From contig DFGC01000005.1 in assembly GCA_002371155.1 (NCBI GenBank), forward strand, positions 74,046 through 138,045: a stretch of DNA of 64,000 nt, read 5' to 3'. The translations under genes and the position numbers were made by a program. The stretch comes from Alphaproteobacteria bacterium UBA3760 (lineage in GTDB: Bacteria; Pseudomonadota; Alphaproteobacteria; Rs-D84). The first letter of the stretch is position 1. Each line of letters begins with the position of its first letter. Shown piece by piece: positions 17,078 to 25,632 of this stretch. Below the pieces are notes generated by a model. That model searched no databases and had not been told where the DNA came from. It saw only the letters and a program-made list of their open reading frames with translations.

Positions 17078-17578
17078 TTATTTATTAAAGTATTGCTTTA
17101 ATGTGTTGTATGCGGTCGTTATCTTGGTAAATTCATCGGTCGCAGATTTTTTGTTTTCTGCGGTATCGGGGTGATGTTTTTTTGCCAATGCACGATATTT
17201 TGTGCCAACATCACGCCATGATGCCGTTGGGGGCAAACCAAATGTTTTGAATGCGGCACTGACCCCGGTGGGCAATTTACTTTTGGGTGGGGTGCGGTCA
17301 AATGTGTCGCGCCCAGTTAAAAAATCGTTCAGAAATTTTATATAATCGGCCTCGTCGGCATTGGATTTGTTTTTGTCTTTTAATGGTGCGCCAAATGTTT
17401 GCCGTTCCCAATCAGCCTCGATTTCATCGGGGGTCATGTCGGCATAATAATTCCAATTTTTATTATATTCGGCGGCATGTTCTTGGCAAAAATGCCAATA
17501 TTCACGCAAATCGCGATTTTTTGGTGCACGACATGTGCCGGCCTTGGTACATCCCGGATGGTCGCATTTGGTTATCAT
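17078..17578 (-). CDS. J-domain protein with N-terminal Cys/His cluster
   Basis: A 166-residue protein. The C-terminal J domain (about residues 108-165) contains the catalytic HPD at 136-138, needed to stimulate DnaK-type ATPases. The N-terminal 35 residues contain C5, C10, C16, C31 and nearby histidines, which could form a small metal site. Such short J proteins with a C-terminal J domain occur widely in alphaproteobacteria. It is not the housekeeping DnaJ, which has an N-terminal J domain and a CxxCxGxG zinc region. The start overlaps the xerD stop by 4 bases. Confidence 0.85.
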   Translation of the reverse strand: MITKCDHPGCTKAGTCRAPKNRDLREYWHFCQEHAAEYNKNWNYYADMTPDEIEADWERQTFGAPLKDKNKSNADEADYIKFLNDFLTGRDTFDRTPPKSKLPTGVSAAFKTFGLPPTASWRDVGTKYRALAKKHHPDTAENKKSATDEFTKITTAYNTLKQYFNK

Positions 17579-18441
17579 TGTTGTTCCTTTGATTTATTTG
17601 ATAATGGGTGGTAATTTTCCATTGTTTCGCGTAATTGTTCCGGCAAAACATGCGTATAGATTTGTGTTGTGGAAATGTCTTCGTGTCCCAACATTGTTTG
17701 TATCGCGCGCAGATTTGCCCCATGCGACAGCAAGTGTGATGCAAACGAATGGCGCAAAACATGCGGGGATACATGCGTGGGGTCAATCCCAGATAACACC
17801 GCACATTTTTTCAATAACTTGAAAAATCCATCGCGGGTTATGTGCCCGGTTTTTCCCGTTCCGGGGAATACATATTTCGAATCGGGGTCGTCCCGCAATT
17901 CCAGCCATTTTTGTAATGCCAATATTGCACCGTTGTGCATGGGAACCATGCGTTCTTTGGCACCTTTGCCATGAATTAGTAAATGGTCGCCCAAAATTGC
18001 GGTCATGGGTAATTCGCATAATTCAGATACGCGTAATCCCGATGCATACAACAATTCAATCATTGCACGCAATCGTGTCGAATTTTTTATATCGCCCGCC
18101 GATGATATTAATAAATTTATTTCGTCCACCGATAATAATTTTGGTAATGGACGCGCGCGTTTTGGTAATTCCAGATTTTTTGTTGGATTGGTTTTTATGA
18201 TTTTTTCCAACATTAAAAATTTGTAAAATCCGCGCAGGGCACTGGCCTTGCGGGCGATACTGGATGCGCGGTCGGGCAGTTTTGATAAATATGTTTGTAT
18301 GTCCGATTCGGTTGCCCCCAATAATCCGTTTGGTAATGCGGCATCTGCATGGGTCAGGTCGGACGCATACCCAATCAATGTTTTTTCACTGCGTCCGCGT
18401 TCGGCGGCCAGGGCCTCTAAAAAAACATCGATGTAATTCAT
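17575..18441 (-). CDS. xerD: Tyrosine recombinase XerD
   Basis: The 288-residue protein has an N-terminal SAM-like core-binding domain and a C-terminal catalytic domain. Catalytic elements are the Arg of YASGLRVSEL, the H-x-x-R of HVLRHSFASHLL, the GHEDISTTQIYTHV segment and the final Tyr in it. Length and the absence of linked mobile genes point to the housekeeping XerD that resolves chromosome dimers at dif together with XerC and FtsK (ftsK is at 27878). It sits in an operon lptG - small membrane peptide - xerD - J protein with 4-base overlaps. Confidence 0.9.
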   Translation of the reverse strand: MNYIDVFLEALAAERGRSEKTLIGYASDLTHADAALPNGLLGATESDIQTYLSKLPDRASSIARKASALRGFYKFLMLEKIIKTNPTKNLELPKRARPLPKLLSVDEINLLISSAGDIKNSTRLRAMIELLYASGLRVSELCELPMTAILGDHLLIHGKGAKERMVPMHNGAILALQKWLELRDDPDSKYVFPGTGKTGHITRDGFFKLLKKCAVLSGIDPTHVSPHVLRHSFASHLLSHGANLRAIQTMLGHEDISTTQIYTHVLPEQLRETMENYHPLSNKSKEQQ

Positions 18442-18566
18442 GGGTATAATTCCAATTCAATTGTTGTTTGGGTCGGTGAAAAATACATAACCATAAATGC
18501 AACCAATATAATTATTGCAATCCATATCAGTATTTTTTTTGTATTTCTTTTCTTTTTTAATGGCAT
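18438..18566 (-). CDS. 42-residue single-span membrane peptide
   Basis: The short frame encodes a basic N-terminus (MPLKKKRNTKK), one hydrophobic helix (ILIWIAIIILVAFMVMYF) and a short acidic tail ending ELYP. A good ribosome binding site (GGGGTG) lies 7 bases before the ATG, and the stop overlaps the xerD start as ATGA. It starts 17 bases after the lptG stop, so it fits exactly into the operon. The topology is probably N-in. Function is unknown. Confidence 0.7.
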   Translation of the reverse strand: MPLKKKRNTKKILIWIAIIILVAFMVMYFSPTQTTIELELYP

Positions 18567-18583
18567 TGTTTTCACCCCGTTAT

Positions 18584-19642
18584 TTATATTGTGTCAAAAT
18601 GTTCAATAAATGCACCAGACGCCGCAATAATTATAATTGGTGGTGCGATGATTGCCAATATTGGCGGTAATGCACCCGTCGCCCCCAGCGCGTTAAATGT
18701 GTTGATTAAAAAATACATTAAAAAGCATGTGATTATACCCAGGCTGAATTTCAACCCAAAATTAAAGTTGCGTCTTTGGCGTGTTTGTGAAAAAGCAATT
18801 CCCAATGTTGTCATCGCAACCATTGTCAATGGCAAGAATAATAATGTCCAAAACTGAACCAGGTGTCCACGCATTGGCACACCGATTGATGTCATTTTGT
18901 GGATAAAGTGTGGTAATTGCCAAAAAGAAATCTGATTGGGTTGCAGGTATCTGTCCAATACGGTTTGTGGCGTGATTTTTGTTTTAATTTCCCAATTTGA
19001 TGTTTTTTGATTTCCGCGTGTGTCCCAAATTGTTGCGCGTGATGTATTTAATCCATCGTTTGATAATGTTATTTCGTCGGCATGAATACGATTTTGCAAT
19101 TTGAAATCTTTGCCTTGGATAAAAACAGTTGTATCGGCAAAAACCAAATCTTGGTTTTGTTTGTGCATGTTTTTTGCCGCCATGGTTAAAAAGTGGTCGT
19201 CGGATTCTTCGCGAATCCAAATTGTGTTATCAATCAATTGCAATTCGTGATTCGTTATGTTTTTAGAACTGATACTGACGAAATATGGGTTTATAACCGT
19301 TGTTGCGAATATGCCGATAATTGCCGCCCCGAATAAAAACGGTTTTGCAATTTGATATGGCGACATGCCCGCGCCCGATATAATTATACCCTCGGACGAT
19401 TTGGTCAGGTTATACATCGCCAATAATGTTCCCATAAATACCGCCAAAGGCAAAAACAGCGGAACATATTCCAATAATCGTGTCCATGCATCAATGATTG
19501 TTGATATGGTGTCGGGATTCGATGGCAACCGTTCGACAAATGTCACCGCGTATATAATTCCGCATATTATCAATAATATAATGCCAACCCCGTCAAAGAA
19601 TCGACGCAATAAGAATTTAGAAAAAATTGTTGGTCTGAACAT
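18584..19642 (-). CDS. lptG: LPS export permease LptG
   Basis: This 352-residue YjgP/YjgQ-family permease has three hydrophobic helices at each end (residues ~12-115 and ~270-345) and a periplasmic beta-jellyroll between them. The N-terminal pattern (YAVTFVERL, LPLAVFMGTLLAMYNL) and IIGIFATTVINPYF fit LptG better than LptF. With LptF it forms the permease driven by LptB (61810) and coupled to LptC (62535), which lifts LPS from the inner membrane. No lptF neighbour is present, unlike the usual lptF-lptG pair. It is first in the operon leading to xerD and is divergent from greA. Confidence 0.9.
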   Translation of the reverse strand: MFRPTIFSKFLLRRFFDGVGIILLIICGIIYAVTFVERLPSNPDTISTIIDAWTRLLEYVPLFLPLAVFMGTLLAMYNLTKSSEGIIISGAGMSPYQIAKPFLFGAAIIGIFATTVINPYFVSISSKNITNHELQLIDNTIWIREESDDHFLTMAAKNMHKQNQDLVFADTTVFIQGKDFKLQNRIHADEITLSNDGLNTSRATIWDTRGNQKTSNWEIKTKITPQTVLDRYLQPNQISFWQLPHFIHKMTSIGVPMRGHLVQFWTLLFLPLTMVAMTTLGIAFSQTRQRRNFNFGLKFSLGIITCFLMYFLINTFNALGATGALPPILAIIAPPIIIIAASGAFIEHFDTI

Positions 19643-19691
19643 TTTAATCCATTGTTGTATTATGGGGAATTATAGCCTGAACATTTGATAA

Positions 19692-19719
19692 TTGCAAAAT
19701 TAAAATGAAAGTGTATAAT
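19692..19719 (+). promoter_or_regulatory. Promoter for greA
   Basis: -35 TTGCAA (19692-19697), 16-base spacer, -10 TATAAT (19714-19719). The start is expected near 19726. Confidence 0.7.
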
Positions 19720-19748
19720 TTACCCCCGTATATGAATAGGTGAAAGAT

Positions 19749-20219
19749 ATGGAAAAGAAACCAATTTCGCGTCAGGGTTTTGACGCATTGTTAAAAGAGT
19801 TGAAAGATTTGAAAGAGGTTCAGCGGCCTGAGATTTTGGCGGTGGTGCAATGGGCGCGGTCGCTGGGGGATTTGTCGGAAAATGCGGATTACAGTGCTGC
19901 GCGGGAAAAACAACGCCAAATTGACAAGCGGATTCAATATATCGAAGATATTATTGCAAATGCCAATGTTATAGATGTGGACAGTTTATCCGGCAACCGG
20001 GTTGTGTTTGGTGCGCGTGTTGTTGCCGAAGACGAAGATGGTAATCGTATGCAATGTCGTATTTTGTCGGATGTCGAATCGGATGGTCGCCAGGTTATTT
20101 CATGTACTTCGCCGGTGGGGCGTGCGTTGATTGGGCGGTGCGTTGGGGATACTTGCACTGTGCGGCTGCCGTCGGGTGAAAAAGAATTTGAAATTATCGA
20201 GGTTAAATTCAAGGAATAA
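19749..20219 (+). CDS. greA: Transcription elongation factor GreA
   Basis: At 156 residues this is full length. The N-terminal coiled coil contains GDLSENADYSAAREKQ, whose acidic tip residues are inserted into the RNA polymerase secondary channel to stimulate cleavage of backtracked RNA. The C-terminal FKBP-like domain ends with IEVKFKE. The ATG at 19749 is preferred to a GTG nine bases upstream because AGG lies at the right distance. mutL follows after 34 bases. Confidence 0.96.
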   Translation: MEKKPISRQGFDALLKELKDLKEVQRPEILAVVQWARSLGDLSENADYSAAREKQRQIDKRIQYIEDIIANANVIDVDSLSGNRVVFGARVVAEDEDGNRMQCRILSDVESDGRQVISCTSPVGRALIGRCVGDTCTVRLPSGEKEFEIIEVKFKE

Positions 20220-20253
20220 TTTAACCGTATCAGAAAGGCGAGGAAAAAAATTT

Positions 20254-22047
20254 ATGTCTGTTCGTGTGTTGCCAGATTTTTTGGTCAATCAAATCGCCGC
20301 CGGCGAGGTTGTTGAAAATCCCGCCAGTGTTGTCAAAGAATTGGTTGAAAATGCGCTGGATGCGGGGGCGGACCAAATCGTCATAGATGTTGTTGATGGT
20401 GGCCGAACATCGATTACGGTTATTGATAATGGGTGTGGAATGTCGCGCGAAGATTTGGAAAAATCTGTGATGCGACATGCGACATCAAAATTGCCAACAG
20501 ATGATTTAACCAATATCACATATATGGGGTTTCGGGGCGAGGCATTACCGTCAATCGCGTCGGTTTCCGATATGACAATTGATACATTTTCAAATGGTGC
20601 GCCAAATGGGTGGCAATTAAATGCGACGACGGGTGATGTTCGTCCGTCAAATTGGGATTCGGGAACACGAATTCGGGTTGAAAATTTATTTGCGCGTACA
20701 CCTGCGCGGTTGAAATTTTTGCGTGGTGACCGTGCCGAGGTTATGTCGGTTTTGGAAATTGTTAAACGGTTGGCAATGGCGCGGCGTGATGTCGGATTTG
20801 TTTTGAATAACAAATGGTTCTTTCCGAAAAATCAGGATTTATTGGAACGCATGGCCGCCGTTATGGGTGATGATATTGGTGGGCGTATGTTGGAAATAAA
20901 CGCGTCGTCCGAATCGTCTGAGTTGTCAATGACGGGATTTATATCGGAACCAACATTGCGACGCGCGTCATCGGTTGACCAATTTTTATTTGTAAATGGT
21001 CGCCCCGTCAAAGACAAGGTTTTGGTTGGCGCGTTGCGTGCGGCATATATGGATGTTATGCATGCGCGGGAATTTCCGTTGTGTGCACTGTTTTTGGAAT
21101 TAAACCCGCGTAATGTTGATGTAAATGTTTCGCCCGCCAAGACCGAGGTACATTTTTTAGAACCCGCCCATGTTCGCGCGTTTATTATAAAAAATTTAAG
21201 GGCGCGTTTGGCGGATACTTTGGTTGATAATGTTGCGCGCGATGGTGGGGTGGTGTTGGCGCATGCGGATATTTCGCGTTTGGCAGATGTCGTGCCACAA
21301 CAAATGAATATGCATGCGCCGCGTGCAGACAATTTTGATAAAAATAATAATTTTGGAAATAAAAATTTTTCTGTGAAATATGTGCGTGATGATTTTAATC
21401 GGGCGACAGATTTTACAGGTAATAATATTATTACAAATGATGAAAATAAAAATGTGGCATCGGTTGACGATGCGTTTGATGAATTTCCGTTGGGGCGGGC
21501 GATTGGTCAAATTGGTGATAAATATATATTGGCAGAATCAGGCGATAATTTGGTGATTGTTGACCAACATGCGGCGCATGAACGCATTACATATGAACGC
21601 GTGCGAAATCATAAAATCATCACCCAACCGTTATTGACACCGATTGTTGTAAATATGCGGGACGCGGATGTTGTGGCGGTTATGACGGTGGCGGATGAAT
21701 TGAAATCGTCTGGGTTGGTGTTGGATACATTTGGGGATACGGCGATTGCGATTTTCGAAAAGCCCGCTGCGTGGGATTTGAATTGGGCGCAATTATTGCA
21801 TGAAATTGCGGACGAGGTTCGTGAAAACGGACATTCGGTGCAATTAAATGAAAAATTGCATTTGAAATTGGCGAATTGGGCGTGTCATCATTCGGTGCGG
21901 GCGGGGCAAAAACTGGACTTGAATCAAATGAACGCGTTGTTGCGTGATATTGAACACACAACCCGTGGGGTGCAATGCAATCATGGGCGACCGGTGTATA
22001 AAATTATACCAATTTCTGATTTAGATATAATGTTTGAAAGAATCTGA
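20254..22047 (+). CDS. mutL: DNA mismatch repair protein MutL, endonuclease type
   Basis: The 597-residue MutL has the GHKL ATPase motifs ENALDAG, DNGCGMS and GFRGEALPSIASV in its N-terminal third, a variable Asn-rich linker (residues ~350-410), and a C-terminal dimerisation/endonuclease domain. The metal motif DQHA-x2-E-x4-E (DQHAAHERITYE) plus CNHGRP near the end show the latent-nickase type, which works without MutH. The start follows GGCGAGGA. An earlier in-frame ATG lies inside greA and is less likely. Confidence 0.96.
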   Translation: MSVRVLPDFLVNQIAAGEVVENPASVVKELVENALDAGADQIVIDVVDGGRTSITVIDNGCGMSREDLEKSVMRHATSKLPTDDLTNITYMGFRGEALPSIASVSDMTIDTFSNGAPNGWQLNATTGDVRPSNWDSGTRIRVENLFARTPARLKFLRGDRAEVMSVLEIVKRLAMARRDVGFVLNNKWFFPKNQDLLERMAAVMGDDIGGRMLEINASSESSELSMTGFISEPTLRRASSVDQFLFVNGRPVKDKVLVGALRAAYMDVMHAREFPLCALFLELNPRNVDVNVSPAKTEVHFLEPAHVRAFIIKNLRARLADTLVDNVARDGGVVLAHADISRLADVVPQQMNMHAPRADNFDKNNNFGNKNFSVKYVRDDFNRATDFTGNNIITNDENKNVASVDDAFDEFPLGRAIGQIGDKYILAESGDNLVIVDQHAAHERITYERVRNHKIITQPLLTPIVVNMRDADVVAVMTVADELKSSGLVLDTFGDTAIAIFEKPAAWDLNWAQLLHEIADEVRENGHSVQLNEKLHLKLANWACHHSVRAGQKLDLNQMNALLRDIEHTTRGVQCNHGRPVYKIIPISDLDIMFERI

Positions 22048-22088
22048 AAAAAATATTTAATTTTTTGTTTGTTATGAACATCAAAATA

Positions 22089-22097
22089 TGGTATCAT
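22089..22097 (+). promoter_or_regulatory. Extended -10 promoter for the gene at 22139
   Basis: TGGTATCAT with a weak -35 TTGTTA (22069-22074) 17 bases before the hexamer. Confidence 0.5.
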
Positions 22098-22138
22098 ATG
22101 GGTATAAAATAAATCATGCAAATAAAAAGGAAAGAGAA

Positions 22139-22678
22139 ATGAAAAAATTTATGTTGTTTGCGGGGGTTATGGGCATTGTTTTGATGTCTGGTGCCGCGAT
22201 GGCTGATGGGATAAACCAAATAAAGACTGCGACAACGAACACGGTTAAGAAAACCGTATATAATATTCAATATGGTGTGCCGACGGGTGATAATGATGCG
22301 CGTGGTTATCGCAAGGGTGTTATTCCCCAGGGAAATGAATTGACTACTGCAATTGGTAATACGGCGGCACCGGTTGTGACTGGTTCGATTGATGAGGGTG
22401 GTGCTATTTCTGTCGGTGGCTCAGATGTTGCGGTTGGACAATTGCCGGCAACGGGGGCAACACCGACGGCGGCAAACTATGGCACGAAACCAACGGCAAC
22501 GGTGACCGCAAATACGGCGAATATAACGGTATTGCAACGTGATAAATTGGTGACGCCGGGTGCAACGGGGTCTTGTGATAATACACACCCATGTGGTTAT
22601 GTTTCGACGGGGACGCATAAGAATACATCGACTGACCGTGTTTGGTTAAAGGTTGCGCTGGCGGCTGATGCACAATAA
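22139..22678 (+). CDS. Secreted Thr/Ala/Gly-rich protein of unknown function
   Basis: A 179-residue protein with a clear Sec signal peptide (MKKFMLFAGVMGIVLMSGAAMA, cleaved before DG, start preceded by AAAGGAAAGAGAA). The mature part is rich in Thr, Ala, Gly and Val and low in charge, and is interrupted by a basic stretch NTVKKTVYNIQYG. One Cys pair (SCDNTHPCG) near the C-terminus could form a disulfide. The composition suggests an extended surface or periplasmic protein. I recognise no family. A terminator follows, separating it from yajC. Confidence 0.75.
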   Translation: MKKFMLFAGVMGIVLMSGAAMADGINQIKTATTNTVKKTVYNIQYGVPTGDNDARGYRKGVIPQGNELTTAIGNTAAPVVTGSIDEGGAISVGGSDVAVGQLPATGATPTAANYGTKPTATVTANTANITVLQRDKLVTPGATGSCDNTHPCGYVSTGTHKNTSTDRVWLKVALAADAQ

Positions 22679-22701
22679 GTTATGTTGTTATATTATTTTA
22701 T

Positions 22702-22733
22702 AAATCCGGCATGTTTTTATGTCGGATTTTTTA
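22702..22733 (+). terminator. Rho-independent terminator
   Basis: AAATCCGGCAT pairs with ATGTCGGATTT (one G-U pair) around a T-rich loop, followed by TTT. Confidence 0.85.
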
Positions 22734-22824
22734 TGTTTTTGTGTTTTGTGTGATTTTGTGGTTTTTTCCTTTACTTTTGTGGGTTTTTTGTCTATTGTTT
22801 TCACATAATCAAAAGGAGAAATTT

Positions 22825-23142
22825 ATGGAAACATCTGTGGATACGGTAAATACAATCGCAAATAATGGCGCGGTCGCCACCGAACAGGGTGGATGGTTGG
22901 GGATGCTGATTTATTGCGCGGTTGTGTTCGGTATTATTTATTTGTTTATGATACGGCCAACAAAACGGCGTATGGCGGAATATCAAAAAATGATTGATTC
23001 TTTACAGGTCGGCAATCGCGTGTTGGCGGGCGGAATTTATGGAACAATTAAATCTATAAATGAAAAATCAATCGAATTGGAAATTGCCAAGGGTGTTGTT
23101 GTTCATGTGAATAAAAATGCTGTGGCGGGTGTCGAAGAATAA
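22825..23142 (+). CDS. yajC: Preprotein translocase subunit YajC
   Basis: A 105-residue protein with one membrane helix (GMLIYCAVVFGIIYLFMIRP, residues ~25-45), the conserved RPTKRRMAEYQKMIDSL, and a small cytoplasmic domain with GNRVLAGGIYGTIKSI. YajC associates with SecDF in the holotranslocon. AAAAGGAGAAA precedes the ATG; an in-frame hydrophobic extension upstream is non-coding leader. It heads yajC-secD-secF. Confidence 0.95.
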   Translation: METSVDTVNTIANNGAVATEQGGWLGMLIYCAVVFGIIYLFMIRPTKRRMAEYQKMIDSLQVGNRVLAGGIYGTIKSINEKSIELEIAKGVVVHVNKNAVAGVEE

Positions 23143-23155
23143 GGGGTGTTGTGTT

Positions 23156-24715
23156 ATGTTGAAAAAATTGGTAATTATTTTTGTTGCATTGTTTGGGGTG
23201 CTGTTGGCGGTGCCAACAATGGTGCCGGGTGTGGCGAAATATTTTCCGTCGTGGATTCAACCAATAAATTTGGGTCTGGATTTAAAGGGTGGGGCCCAAT
23301 TGTTATTAGAGGTTGATACGAATCAAATGTTTGCCGATAAATCTGTGCAGTTGTATGATGAAGTGCGTTCTGCATTGGTTGACCGAAATCGTGGAATTAT
23401 CAAATTCGCAAATCTGCGCCAATCGGACGGGGTGGTGTCGTTGACGGTGCGTGAAAATGACGAAATTTCCAAGGCCAAAGGACGACTGAAAAGTGTCTTG
23501 GGCGCGGGGGTTGATGTGTCATCGTCGGGTAATGTTGTGCGCGTCGCATATACCGATAAACAAAAGCAAGAAATGGTGAACGATGCATTGAACCGCAGTA
23601 TTGAAATTGTTCGTCGTCGTATAGATGCATTGGGGACCAAAGAACCATCGATTCAAAGCCAGGGTGGTAAATATATCTTGATTCAATTGCCGGGTGTTGA
23701 TAATCCGGAACGAATCAAAGAATTGATTGGGCAAACGGCAAAGATGACTTTCCATTTGGTAAATGAAACAATCAGTCCGGAACAGTTGGCATCGAATCGT
23801 GCGCCGGCGGGAACTATGTTTTTACCATATATGGATAATCCAGAACAATTGGTGCCGGTTTATTCGCATGTCGAAGTGTCGGGCGAATCGCTGAAAGATT
23901 CCCAGGCGGATTTTGACCAAAATAATATGCCGGTTGTGACGACTGTATTTGATGCGTCGGGGGCGCGGCGGTTTGCGAAATTGACAACGGAACATGTCAA
24001 TGAACGGTTTGCAATTGTTTTGGATGGCAAGGTTTTATCTGCACCAAATATTCGTGAACCGATTCCGGGTGGACGCGGTCAAATTTCGGGTGGATTTACA
24101 TTACAGGGTGCCAAAGATTTGGCGGTGTTGTTGCGCAGTGGCGCGTTGCCGGCACCGTTGACGGTTATCGAAGAACGCACGGTTGGGGCCGGTTTGGGTG
24201 CGGATACAATTGCGTCTGGTAAAATTGGTTCGGCGGTTGGTGTGTTATTCATCATTGTATTTATGATATTAGTGTATGGCATGTTTGGTGTGTTTGCCGA
24301 TATTGTGTTATTGGTGAATTTGGCGATGATTATTGGTGTGTCGGCGGTGTTGGGTGCAACACTAACTTTGCCGGGTATTGCCGGTATCGTACTGACATTG
24401 GGCATGGCGGTGGACGCGAACATTTTGCCGTATGAACGTATCCGAGACGAGGTTCGCGCGGGCGTTCCAACATTGCGTGCGGTTGATATGGGATTTACGC
24501 GTTCGGTCAAAACGGTTATGGATGGAAATTTAACTAATCTGATTTGTTCGTTGATTTTGTTCGAATTTGGTGCGGGTCCGATTCGCGGATTTGCCGTGAC
24601 ATTATCAATTGGTGTGTTGACGACATTGTTCACTTGTTTGGTGTTGTCGCGTGTCTTGATTGATTGGTATATGCATGGCAAAAACAAAAAAATTGGATTT
24701 ATTAGAAATAAGTAA
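23156..24715 (+). CDS. secD: Protein translocase subunit SecD
   Basis: The 519-residue SecD has one N-terminal helix, a large periplasmic domain (P1 head with GLDLKGGAQLLLEVD near residue 40), and five C-terminal helices with the RND-type GIAGIVLTLGMAVDANILPYERIRDE motif that carries the proton-relay Asp. It uses the proton gradient to finish translocation of exported proteins. AAGGGG lies at the yajC stop, 14 bases before this ATG. Six predicted helices match the short, split SecD form. Confidence 0.96.
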   Translation: MLKKLVIIFVALFGVLLAVPTMVPGVAKYFPSWIQPINLGLDLKGGAQLLLEVDTNQMFADKSVQLYDEVRSALVDRNRGIIKFANLRQSDGVVSLTVRENDEISKAKGRLKSVLGAGVDVSSSGNVVRVAYTDKQKQEMVNDALNRSIEIVRRRIDALGTKEPSIQSQGGKYILIQLPGVDNPERIKELIGQTAKMTFHLVNETISPEQLASNRAPAGTMFLPYMDNPEQLVPVYSHVEVSGESLKDSQADFDQNNMPVVTTVFDASGARRFAKLTTEHVNERFAIVLDGKVLSAPNIREPIPGGRGQISGGFTLQGAKDLAVLLRSGALPAPLTVIEERTVGAGLGADTIASGKIGSAVGVLFIIVFMILVYGMFGVFADIVLLVNLAMIIGVSAVLGATLTLPGIAGIVLTLGMAVDANILPYERIRDEVRAGVPTLRAVDMGFTRSVKTVMDGNLTNLICSLILFEFGAGPIRGFAVTLSIGVLTTLFTCLVLSRVLIDWYMHGKNKKIGFIRNK

Positions 24716-24730
24716 ATAAAGGTGGGTCTG

Positions 24731-25594
24731 ATGAATTTACACTTTATGAAATATCGCAAATTGTCGTATTGGATTTCGGGTGCGCTGGTTGCGTTGTCGA
24801 TTTTGGCATTGTGTTTCAAGGGATTGAATTATGGTATTGACTTTTCGGGCGGTATATTGATGGAGGTTCAACCAACAACCCCGGAATATACAATTGATAA
24901 AATGCGTTCTGCGTTGGCAGAGTTTAAGCCTGAATTACAGGGGGTTGATGGTGGTGCCGTGTTGGTGCGTGTTGGTTTGCCCAAAGGTTCAACCGATGCA
25001 CAACAAAATGCCCGGGTTAGCGAGATAAAAAATATACTGGGCGATAATGTCAGTTATTCCCAAGTGCAAATCGTTGGACCGAAAATTGGTGGCGAACTGA
25101 TTCGTGGTGGTATTTTGGCAGTATTGGTATCGTTCGTGTTGATGAGTGTTTACATTTGGATTCGGTATCGTGGTGGTTATGCGGTTGGTTCGTTTGTGTC
25201 GTTGGTGCTGGATTTTGTGTTGATGTTCGGATTTTTCTCGATAACGGGGTTGGAATTTAATCAAACTGCGATTGCAGTGATTTTGATGGGTATTGGATAT
25301 TCGATAAATGATAAAGTTGTGAACTATGACCGAATCGATGAAAATATCCAAAAATATCATAAAATGCCGATGGATGATTTGATTGATTTGTCGGTGAATG
25401 AAATGATGCGTCGAACATTGATGACCAGTATTTCAACAATTTTGGCAATGGTTGGATTGTATATGTTTGGTGGATTGATGTTGCGTGATTTTGCGATTGC
25501 AATGACTTTCTCGGTTGTGATGGGAACACTGACATCGATTTATATTTCAAATGTTATTTTGTATCACTTTAATTTGCGTGAAACAAAATATTAA
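24731..25594 (+). CDS. secF: Protein translocase subunit SecF
   Basis: The 287-residue SecF has the N-terminal GLNYGIDFSGGILMEV segment, a small periplasmic domain, and five helices with VILMGIGYSINDKVVNYDRIDEN and the TSISTILAMVGLYMFGG segment. It partners SecD. AAAGGTGG precedes the ATG at 24731; a GTG nine bases upstream lies inside that site. It ends the yajC-secD-secF operon. Confidence 0.96.
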   Translation: MNLHFMKYRKLSYWISGALVALSILALCFKGLNYGIDFSGGILMEVQPTTPEYTIDKMRSALAEFKPELQGVDGGAVLVRVGLPKGSTDAQQNARVSEIKNILGDNVSYSQVQIVGPKIGGELIRGGILAVLVSFVLMSVYIWIRYRGGYAVGSFVSLVLDFVLMFGFFSITGLEFNQTAIAVILMGIGYSINDKVVNYDRIDENIQKYHKMPMDDLIDLSVNEMMRRTLMTSISTILAMVGLYMFGGLMLRDFAIAMTFSVVMGTLTSIYISNVILYHFNLRETKY

Positions 25595-25632
25595 AAATTT
25601 TGGTCAATGTATAAAACCAAAGGGGGGATTAA

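Noticed and set aside
24079..24819. 246-residue minus-strand frame
   Set aside because: Antisense to the SecD membrane domain; composition reflects complementary codons.
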